DNA from: Symsagittifera roscoffensis
Taxonomy: Eukaryota > Xenacoelomorpha > Acoela > Convolutidae
Assembly (NCBI RefSeq): GCF_963678635.1
Contig: NC_087064.1
Coordinates: forward strand, 78,780,512-78,844,511
DNA: 64,000 nucleotides
Direction of reading: 5' to 3'
Shown: positions 7,731 to 16,000 of the stretch, one piece after another
Layout of the letters: each line of letters starts with the position of its first letter
How positions within the stretch are numbered: position 1 is the first letter of the stretch
The notes under the pieces: model-generated
Seen by the model: only the letters and a program-made list of their open reading frames with translations
Database searches by the model: none
Told to the model about the DNA's origin: nothing
Position numbers and translations under genes: made by a program

Positions 7731-8984
7731 ATGGCGGCGGATATAACGTTAGACCTGGATGATGATGCGAGTCTGCATGATCTGGCCATGATACACCATC
7801 TGCTGGCCATGAGGGTGACGAAGTGGAAGAACAACCCAACCACGGAGCCATCCGAGGAGAGTCCATCGAGCCATTGGTTGAAGCGAGGCATCTGTTTAGC
7901 TCAACATAGTGGGATGGAAGGACATGTTTGCAACTTGGGATACTGCTTGATTACGCTGAGTGAGCAGCATCAACAACTGGCACAATTGTATGGAAGGTTG
8001 AGCATGTCGGATAAGAGTGGCATGGAGTTGGTAGCGGACTGTCATGGGGTGACGGAGGTAAACTTGACCACAGCCCTGGGATTTTGTAGCATGACGAGCT
8101 CGATAGAGTCACTTGAGCGCCTGGAGCGTGCCCATGAGCTAGTGACGTCCCTCAGCCTGGAAGTATTCCCTGGAGCATTGCAGACAGAGCAGAAGATTGG
8201 AGGCTGGCGAGAAGCTCTAGAAAACGAAATGAATCTGAAGGATAGTGAGGCCTATCATAGACCTACTGGTTCAAAATATCTGGTGGGTTCAAGTTCAGCC
8301 CCTTATTGCAACAGCAGGTATCCTACGCACATGGTGGTGATGGATGCGAGGACGCAGCAGGTGTTGGTTGATCCACTTTTCTCTGTGCCAAAGTGTGTGA
8401 GGTTGGCCAGAATGTCAGAAAGGTCATACGATCTGTTGGCGAAGATCTTTCGGGCAGTCACGAAGAGATCTGAAGGCGAGTTGCAAGACGTAGTGGGTGA
8501 AGAGTTCATGAGGTTAAACGAAGGTAATGTGAGCGAGTTCCAGAACCAGAAACCGAGTGGAGCGTTACCCACTGATTTCCCCATTGTAGAAGAGAAAGAC
8601 GATTTGCACAGAATCATGATGGAAGTGGAACCGTTGCTGGGAGCCTCAGGGTATCGAACCCGAAGGAACATACTGAGGACCCATGGGGAGTACCCTTGTC
8701 ACTGTTTGGCGCAGACGTTATGGTACCCCAAACACGGGAATCTGATGCTAGTATGGGACGTGGAGGGGTTGTACTCTACGGGGTTGCCTGATCAGAATCA
8801 ACAAGTGTCAATCGTGGTGGTTAGTGCCATGCTGGTAGTTAGATGGCTGGAGGCTAACGCGGACACGAGTGAACAGGAGACGGCCGTGCCGACTCCTGAG
8901 CAGCTGAGTAACGTAAAGATGAGCCGCAAACTGGATCTTTTCAGAACCACCTGCAAGAAAGAATACGTTCAAGGCAGAGATTGA
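7731..8984 (+). CDS. 417-aa unknown ORF downstream of the triplication
   Basis: ATG 7731 (MAADITLDLDDDASLHD) to TGA 8982-8984, frame 3. The first 40 residues belong to the repeat unit; the rest is unique. Visible pieces are a hydrophobic/helical N-terminal third (NLGYCLITLSEQHQQLAQLY), a central region with TSLSLEVFPGALQTEQ, and a C-terminal part with PCHCLAQTLWYPKHG and LMLVWDVEGLYST. No catalytic motif is recognisable. The stop overlaps the next ATG as TGATG, which argues for a true ORF boundary here. It is a long clean frame and the best-preserved reading of the block together with the 650-codon ORF. Confidence 0.62.
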   Translation: MAADITLDLDDDASLHDLAMIHHLLAMRVTKWKNNPTTEPSEESPSSHWLKRGICLAQHSGMEGHVCNLGYCLITLSEQHQQLAQLYGRLSMSDKSGMELVADCHGVTEVNLTTALGFCSMTSSIESLERLERAHELVTSLSLEVFPGALQTEQKIGGWREALENEMNLKDSEAYHRPTGSKYLVGSSSAPYCNSRYPTHMVVMDARTQQVLVDPLFSVPKCVRLARMSERSYDLLAKIFRAVTKRSEGELQDVVGEEFMRLNEGNVSEFQNQKPSGALPTDFPIVEEKDDLHRIMMEVEPLLGASGYRTRRNILRTHGEYPCHCLAQTLWYPKHGNLMLVWDVEGLYSTGLPDQNQQVSIVVVSAMLVVRWLEANADTSEQETAVPTPEQLSNVKMSRKLDLFRTTCKKEYVQGRD

Positions 8985-9292
8985 TGCCTTGGTTCCGTGC
9001 AGTGATGACGTCATGGATGTATGAACGCGCGAAGCGTCACATGTCGAGAAACACGGAAGCTTATCAATCTTTCCAGTTAGTTATAGGACCGGGAGCCTAT
9101 ATGAGAGTATTCCTGACGCACAGGAACGCGGTCACCACGGCGTTGAAGCGAGTAGCTGGAGCGCCTTGTGTAACTGAAGATGAAATGAAGGAGGTCTTAA
9201 GAGCTGACCTAGAACGGAATGTGAGCCTGTGTCTCCACAACAGCTTTTGCAGGAACCGGGAGCAAAAGGTGAATGTAGACTTACTACCTTGA
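8984..9292 (+). CDS. 102-aa unknown ORF overlapping the previous stop
   Basis: ATG 8984-8986 sits inside the upstream stop (TGATG 8982-8986) and shifts the reading to frame 2. Frame 3 closes quickly here while frame 2 is open to TGA 9290-9292, so the switch is genuine. The product (MPWFRAVMTSWMYERAKRHM) is basic and helical. A second TGATG follows at 9290-9294. Function unknown. Confidence 0.5.
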   Translation: MPWFRAVMTSWMYERAKRHMSRNTEAYQSFQLVIGPGAYMRVFLTHRNAVTTALKRVAGAPCVTEDEMKEVLRADLERNVSLCLHNSFCRNREQKVNVDLLP

Positions 9293-9391
9293 TGCAAACC
9301 GAGGCTGTTGGGACAGGAGAGTTGGGGCACGGCCCGCAACTCTATGGACATGTTAGAAAAAGTTCTGGAAGACAGTGACGCTGGAGATTAG
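9292..9391 (+). pseudogene. Possible last coding remnant of the unknown element
   Basis: Two readings look coding-like. ATG 9292 opens a 28-codon frame-1 ORF (MQTEAVGTGELGHGPQLYG). Frame 2 beyond TGA 9290 reads RLLGQESWGTARNSM and then MLEKVLEDSDAGD to TAG 9389-9391. After about 9470 the composition drops to AT-rich intergenic DNA, so this is probably the 3' end of the coding block. Confidence 0.3.
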
Positions 9392-9552
9392 GATGAAGAA
9401 GCGATGGAATGAAAATGATGGAACGAAAATGATAAGTGAAGACGTGAACGAGAAAGGAAGAAAAGGAGAAAAAACTTGATTGTTTTTGTGTGTTAAAACT
9501 TGAACCAATCAACCAAGTTTGATTATTAAACTTGTTAAATTTTTTGTTTTGA

Positions 9553-9577
9553 TATAGTTTGATCAGACCAAACTATA
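9553..9577. other. Perfect inverted repeat/hairpin
   Basis: TATAGTTTG (9553-9561) and CAAACTATA (9569-9577) flank a 7-base loop. It lies about 160 bases past the last coding-like codon of the unknown element and could be an RNA 3'-end structure or a terminal motif. Confidence 0.7.
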
Positions 9578-9607
9578 ATGTTGCAATTGTTGAAATTGTT
9601 GATTTTA

Positions 9608-9668
9608 GTTATGACTATTTATATATATGAAGGATATAGGTGAAAATATTTACCTATTTAGTCACAAC
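9608..9668. other. Imperfect inverted repeat enclosing an inner palindrome
   Basis: GTTATGACTA (9608-9617) pairs with TAGTCACAAC (9659-9668), 9 of 10 positions. Inside is TAGGT...ACCTA. It is the second structured motif within 100 bases downstream of the element. Confidence 0.6.
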
Positions 9669-9859
9669 TGAAGTTATTAACATGTGTAAGACACAAATTC
9701 ACTGTGTGGCGACATGGTAAGTTGGGGTAAATTCACTCGGAAAGGGTGAGTAACTCAATAACTTTCCTAGCCACAGAGTTTCTTAGTTTTAATATTGAAA
9801 GGACCGCATCAATAACTGATTACACTTGGTGAGTGACGTTAGGTTATTTTTAACGGGTG

Positions 9860-9874
9860 CGTGGCCGTGCCACG
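9860..9874. other. GC-rich hairpin CGTGGC-CGT-GCCACG
   Basis: A 6-bp perfect GC-rich stem with a 3-base loop, followed by AACTTTTTAATC. It stands out in AT-rich surroundings. Role unknown. Confidence 0.6.
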
Positions 9875-10798
9875 TCCCAACTTTTTAATCACAGAGAGCA
9901 AAAAAAAATTTATGGCAAGATGACGTAAGTAGTCAAAAAAGAAATTTTATCTAGGACACTCCTCATGGTGCAAATTTTGTGAAAATGTTGAAAGGCAGTG
10001 AGATGTAGTACGATGCCATTTGTGACACGTAGTGAGTTGAGGTGGAGTAGTTAAATTTCATTTTCTAATGCGATTTGTAAGATCAATTATAGAGACTGGA
10101 ATAGCTCTTGACGATAACCCGGTGTTATGCGATCAATGGGGACATTGATGGGAGCTGTCCGGGGAGTATGTGCCTTTCCGCCAGATTGGCACAGAGCAAC
10201 CTTCTGGCGACACTGAAAATGGTGACTAAAGGCCTTAGAAACGAAATAATGCTGCGAAGGATGGATGGAATATTCTAGAATTTTTGTTTTTAAAATTTCG
10301 ATCGGAAGGGGAATATTTCTCAGAAATACGAAAAACGGCCATTTTGACTGAAAAGGACGGAAAAACAGAAAAACGACAGATATTGGGGAAAACGGTCGCA
10401 CAAGAGACGAGAAACACGAAGCCTCTTATCGTGGCAACAACACACGATAAGACTCTTAGCAGTGGAAATTGGTGGGGAAGGAAGCTTCAGTGGGGAAGGA
10501 ATATTCCACGGAACCCTCCCGTGCCACAAATTGGGAGTGATAACGACGATATCACGAGAAGAACACGGGAGCGGAGGCTTGGTCCCCCAGAGACTGTCGT
10601 ATGTGAAAGGACTATATTAAACTGACTTTGTAGCTGCTTGAATGTCATAGAACTCTGAATTAACACCGGTATATTTTGATATTTTAGAATATGAATAGCT
10701 AGAAAGAGGAAAGGGTCAATCCATCTCCAATGGATTTAATATAGAACTGTCACACAACAACATATTAAAATAAGGTGTTCGAGCCGTGTTTTCAATAG

Positions 10799-10840
10799 CA
10801 ATCACGTAGTCTGAGGATCCGAGACTCAGCTATGTGGTTG
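10799..10840. other. Long hairpin with wobble pairs
   Basis: CAATCACGTAG plus CTGAG (left, 10799-10815, one bulged T) pairs with CTCAG plus CTATGTGGTTG (right, 10825-10840) around a 9-base loop. Two positions pair only as G-U, which points to an RNA structure rather than a DNA palindrome. No known RNA family is recognised. Confidence 0.55.
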
Positions 10841-11380
10841 TGTTCGCATGTAAACGAAAGCTGATCAAAAGTCGTTTGACTGATGGCCTAAAAATAGTAA
10901 CTTTTTTCTTAGCCCTAGACAGACCAGAAAATCAACTGACAAGGTCGAGACGGTGAGAAACGAGTAGGATTAAGGTAACTGACGCCTGCAAGTCGTTGAT
11001 AGGTACTTTTTCTACGCTCCGTCGCTGTGTAGTATTTGGGCGAATGTTACACTGAACCGTACCACCGGTACTCTAGAATGGACATGCAGCCCGGAGCTGT
11101 GTCAAGTGGGTTCGCCTCCGTAGTCATGATGTCGTAAAAACACCCAGGGGCGCCATAAAAACACTATGAAACAGTCGCCACTTCGGTCACACATGAGGCT
11201 TAAGAAAAATAGGCCCTATAACCATTGGCTCAAGAGTCAGGGACACTATCTCTTGTGTTTTTCTACCTCAAAACGGTCGGAGCCGATTCAGTTCACTTGC
11301 GACATGAGACTAGAACCCGTTACAGCTTAAAGGCAGCTACCAAAATATCCCCCCACTCTAGTAAATAAGAACGTCCTCAT

Positions 11381-11845
11381 CAGGGATTTCAATACAATAT
11401 CAATATATTGAGGTCAATATCAATATCTTCCATTCAATATCAATATCAATATCAAATAGGATGAAATTTCAATATCAATATCAATATCAATATATAAAAG
11501 CTCAATATCTCAATATTATCACGATTTTAAGATACCAGAGACCACATTCAATATTGAATTTCGAAATATATAATTAAATTTGTTTAGTTTTTTTTTGCAA
11601 TGTAATTGTTTTTTGTTTAATTTGTTTAATTTTAATGCTTGAGTGAGTGTCCATGTAATTTGTTTTATGTGTATGTGTTAAAACGTCACGTTTCAAGCAA
11701 TGATACAAAATCCGTTTTTCTCAATATCTACAAAAAATTCAATATCAAAATCAATATCTAGCCTTCAATATCTCAATATTAAAAATTCAATATTGACATC
11801 GTCTCAATATTCAATATCTGATCATTCAATATATTGCAATCCCTG
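11381..11845. mobile_element. hAT-type MITE built of CAATAT repeats
   Basis: The left end is CAGGGATTTCAATA and the right end TATTGCAATCCCTG, forming terminal inverted repeats. The flanks are GTCCTCAT (11373-11380) and GTCCCCAT (11846-11853), an 8-bp target duplication with one mismatch. CAGGG termini with 8-bp duplications are typical of hAT elements. The 465-bp interior has no coding capacity. It is largely runs of TCAATATCAATATC near both ends with a unique core at about 11520-11720. Confidence 0.85.
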
Positions 11846-12969
11846 GTCCCCATACTTAAGTCTCAAAATAACCCAAATACGCGAACGCCGTTAAAAACAG
11901 AGTTGGAACGATCCGTTAAGTTACTTTTTACTAGACAGTGGAACTTTGATCCATTTCAGATGGATCAACCTAAAACTCGCCTTATCTCAACATAACAATC
12001 ATAAAACACACTCAAGAAAACTAAATTGAGAACTCACATGTCGGCACACTCGAGAATTAGAGGTAACTAAATTAATGTACAACTCGAGAATTAAGTATGA
12101 TAACTTGAGAAGTTTAATACTAATTAGTTTCAATGAGGGAAATAAGTTTTGACTCTAGAAATGAAGTTTTGGTCTGAACCATTGGGACACCCCAGCTGTT
12201 CACCTTTCCACTGAGGGTTCACTCTAGTTTAGCTCGAATAATTGTGTTCTTCTTTCGCAATCGTTTCTTCTTCTATTTCAGGATAAGACGGCTCTACTCG
12301 CGTTTATTTTGTATCTTGAAATTGCGAATAGCAATTTCCCGCTGCTTTTTTTTAGTACTTTCCCGTGATTGTAAATCGGTTGTTCTGATTTTCTATTTGA
12401 TGTTTTCAGTTGTCGCGAGAAAACTGAGCATGACAGGCTCCATTCGAATTTTTGAAAAATTAAACTTCATTCCAAAACCTCGTATTTCGTGTTCCTCAAG
12501 GTCAAACTTCCAGATATGACCGACTGGCACACATCTTCTAAAATTGTCAACTCTCCAGGTCAGCGGCTACTAGTTCGAAATTGCATTTTTGTCCATTCTG
12601 GTCGAATGTCACACTTGGCAGAGACGGTGAAAAGCATGTAGAGCTTTGTTTAGACGCTAGCCAGTCGTTTTAGAACCTAGCTTTATTTTCCGTCCATATG
12701 TACTTCCAGGCGAATGTTTCATCAATTAGTGCTGTTGTAGAGGAAGGGCGGTTGAAGTAATTACTTTTAGTGACAAAACATTAAATGCTGACTTGACTTA
12801 ATTACCGCAATAGTTTATTGGTGTTTTTATATAATGCTGGTATCGGCCCTATCCAGCTTGTGAACGACCGAACCTAAACGGAAGGGCCCTTTTTATAATC
12901 TACTTTTTTATGTTTTATACCATTTACCTGGTTTATAGTTGTTCTACACAGTTTTCTAAATATTTTCTT

Positions 12970-12984
12970 AGTTTTGAGATCAAA
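12970..12984 (+). promoter_or_regulatory. Possible 3' splice site just before the CLUH start codon
   Basis: TTTTCTTAG ends at 12971, 13 bases before ATG 12985, after a pyrimidine-rich tract. It could end a 5' UTR intron or receive a spliced leader. The sequence alone does not distinguish these from chance. Confidence 0.35.
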
Positions 12985-13054
12985 ATGGTGGCTGAACTTG
13001 AAAAATCAAGTACGGACGTGGAAACCAATGAACCACGCGGAGGCATGCTAAAAC
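12985..13054 (+). CDS. CLUH: CLUH exon 1 (start codon)
   Basis: ATG 12985 gives MVAELEKSSTDVETNEPRGG and ends after one base of a codon at GTAAGC (13055). The N-terminus is poorly conserved in this family, so the start rests on phase agreement with exon 2 and on being the first ATG of this frame near the acceptor-like TTAG. No targeting peptide is visible, as expected for a cytosolic protein. Confidence 0.75.
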
Positions 13055-16000
13055 GTAAGCGAATGCGACTACTAATTATTTAATACAACAGTTGTACATT
13101 TTGACAGATTTTTGCATGCCTTTTTCTCAGACAACCTCAGGATAATTTGGGTCTGATAACTTAAGTCCTGCTTCCAAAACTTGTTGCGAAAGGCTCGTTT
13201 CTGTCACCAATGTCGATACTTGCTAGCTTAGACGATTTTTTTTACAGCCGATGAAAACTACTGCAGTGAAAAGGAAACTTCAACTTCGATCGAGCTTGAA
13301 TTACAGTCGCCAGGCTTTGCTGTAAAAGTTGTTCCAATTGCTGGAGATGCTTTCGATATCCAGGTTTGTATTCGGTTACATATCAGTATTTAGACAACCG
13401 CGTATTCAGACTGGTCAGTATTTAGACAAATACTGTTTCAACCAATCAGAATCGAGACAAAGAAGAAATTAATAAATGATTATGATTTATTTTGGATTTT
13501 TTATGTCTTTTCTCGATTCTGATTGGTTCATAAAGTATTTGTCTAAATACTGACGAGTATGAATACGCGGTTGTCTAAATACTGGCTGCACTCCTTTGTA
13601 AGCGTAATCAAACTGTACCCATAACTGCAGGTAAGTTTGGTTTTCAAATTCTGAATTTAAGCTTTCAAGTGTACTCTTCGAAAACTGGGCAAATTTTGAA
13701 GGCGAAACTGTCCACAAATAGTTTTTTTAGCTTTGACATAATCAAGGTGTTGCAACCGGGGCTAGGGATTTTAGCAGACCGGTTTTTTAGCGGACTCAGA
13801 ACAATTATAAACTGTGATAGCTAACTTTAAACGCGGCATTGGCGATTAGCGACCGCTTGCTCCGCTGCGCTGAAATTCAACCTGAGTGTTATTGTGCGCG
13901 TAAATCTTTGTTTTGCCGCTACTCGAGAGTGTTGTGTTTTTGAAGTTGATAGTTTTGTTGACAAATCGTGAGATAACTGACTTACTTGGGGAAGCTTGGC
14001 CCCAGACAGCGTCTCTTTGAGTCTGTCAATCAATCATCCATCACTTTATTACGTTGGTCCGCTAAAAGACTCATTTTTCAATTTTTATGCCAAAAGATTG
14101 ATCTTTTAAACGATCGGTCCCCGTTGCAACCGGTTGCTGGACAGGGCTGTACAATGAATTATTGAATGAACATAAAAATTCAGTAACTGAAAAATAGATT
14201 TTTAGTGTTGGGCATTGCCAATTTTATTTTTCGATTGGCTCGTGCGGATTAATTGCAAGTAGTGTGGTATCAGGAATATCAAACTTTCCAGGCTGGTTAT
14301 GTCTGAAAAATCCGTAACTCCCGACCATCTAGAACAGCAGCGCTTTCTTGAAGTATACATAAATTATTGGGATGCCAAACTGATGCGCTGAATGGTTGAT
14401 TATCAATGCGATTGTCGGCTAGACAGAAAGTTTGGTTTTGGGTACTCTTGTCTTACATTTTTACGTTTCAACGAAATAATAAATGGAAACCACACTTCAG
14501 AACTTTTGAATCGGGAAAGCGAAAGTCTACCTATCAAAAAACTTGCAAAATACTCTTTTATTTACATTTGTTTTCAACATAATCGCAAATATACATATCT
14601 ACCCTATCTTATGGAAAATGATTAACATTACAACCCCGTTTAAAGACAAACTAGACTTTTTTAATTACTGTCTCATATCGCTTTTGGTGTGCCTATCGAA
14701 AGTCCTCGAAACATAATTTTTGATAAGTTATACAGAAAATGGGCTTATCATCTGCAAAGAATAGCATGGGTTCACGACATATAAATCTACAATGATACAA
14801 ATGAACCTATACTTAATTGAATCGTATGACAATTCCGAGCTTCCAACACTGACGGCTCTCTACCTTGACTTCGAAAAAGCGTATGACAAAGTACCTTGAG
14901 GAGGCAGATGACACTGGGATCCCACGAACCTCGACCGCAGTGGGATTCGAATGCACGAATCTCATGTTGAGAGACGTATACCTTACCCCATTTGGCCACG
15001 GCCTCTCATCTAAATGCGACTCACTTATCGTATTTTTTAACGACATTCTCGCTTTTCTGCGATTGTCTTATTCTGCTGTGATTCTGAGTTTAGGTTTCAA
15101 TTGCTGACTCGCTTGAGAGAATTGTTAGCGTTAAATTGTTTAAAGTTCGGTGAATTGATTATTCTGCAAAAGTTTAACCAATAGTCTTGTCTGGATGGTG
15201 AGTTTTTAAAATAGTAGTTTTTTTTTGCGGTTAATTGCTGTCTGTTAAGCACAACCCAACCTAAAACGTAGATTTGGCATTTCAGATCGTAGTTTCTTTC
15301 TTGAATTTGTATTTTTTCCGCGAACTTCAAAATTCTTTGTTTTTATAACTTCCTTGCGCGATATGGTCAAATTGCGTTGTCCTTTATTATCGATGCTTCT
15401 AGTTGTAGCTGGAATTGTGAGCTGTTTCAACCTGTGTTTTTTTTGAGAGAAATCAACAGGTAAATTTTGCTTATCAAAATAGCTGAAGCTATCGGTGTTT
15501 CAATACGGTCTACAGTCTGCCCGATATTTGAGTAAGAGCTGCTGATCTTTCGTGCTGCTCACTTGTTCATATTGAAATCAGTTGAAACACAATGAGCGGT
15601 CAAGCCTGGAAATTGTGAAACCTTTCTGGTTCAACCAAGATATTTGGTTCTGCTGCTATCAAATTCATCGAATCTTTACACCATTTTTGTTTGCTCCATG
15701 TTTGCTCCACCATCTGAGTTTCCTCCTTGCGTTTTTTCAATTATTTGACTTGAATGAAGTTCTTTATCGCTTATTTATTGTTCGTATATGGAATTTTTCT
15801 ATAGCAATTCTTTACCGCATATTCATATCGTGGTTCGTATGGGGCAAGGCTTAGCAATTTTGGAGGCCTTTCTTTGTTGTAAGTTGTCGATTGTTCCGAT
15901 AACCTGAGTTTTTGATGATTTATCGAACTTTAGGGTTAGCTGGCCTTCTATGATGCGTTAGATGGATGGGGAAATTTCTGCGAGACATCTAGCACAGCTT

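Larger units (their letters stand above)
4151..7849 (+). repeat. Tandem triplication, exact 1233-bp unit (3 copies)
   Basis: Units are 4151-5383, 5384-6616 and 6617-7849. Each starts at AATCACTGTTCCGG and ends at CACGGAGCC. The upstream junction reads CAGTCG/AATCACTG and the downstream one GGAGCC/ATCCGAGG, so the edges are sharp and lack obvious microhomology. The length is 3 x 411, so the reading frame of the surrounding ORF is kept. I noticed seven amino-acid differences and one silent change between copies in the 301-aa ORF. All three copies share the same TAG, TAA and TGA interruptions, so those predate the triplication. An assembly artefact is possible but unlikely given the fixed differences. 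Confidence 0.93.
9392..12969. other. Intergenic region between unknown element and CLUH
   Basis: No credible gene here. Short ORFs at 10087-10625 and 12244-12519 are low-complexity and overlap on several frames. The stretch holds a set of hairpins (9553-9577, 9608-9668, 9860-9874, 10799-10840), a hAT-type MITE at 11381-11845, and presumably the CLUH promoter and 5' UTR at its right end. I could not place a TATA box or initiator with confidence. Confidence 0.6.

Noticed and set aside
10087..10625. Overlapping ORFs on both strands
   Set aside because: Mutually overlapping, low complexity, no homology recognised; the base composition is the non-coding type.
12244..12519. 91-codon ORF rich in Phe/Arg upstream of CLUH
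   Set aside because: Composition typical of T-rich DNA; likely upstream non-coding sequence.
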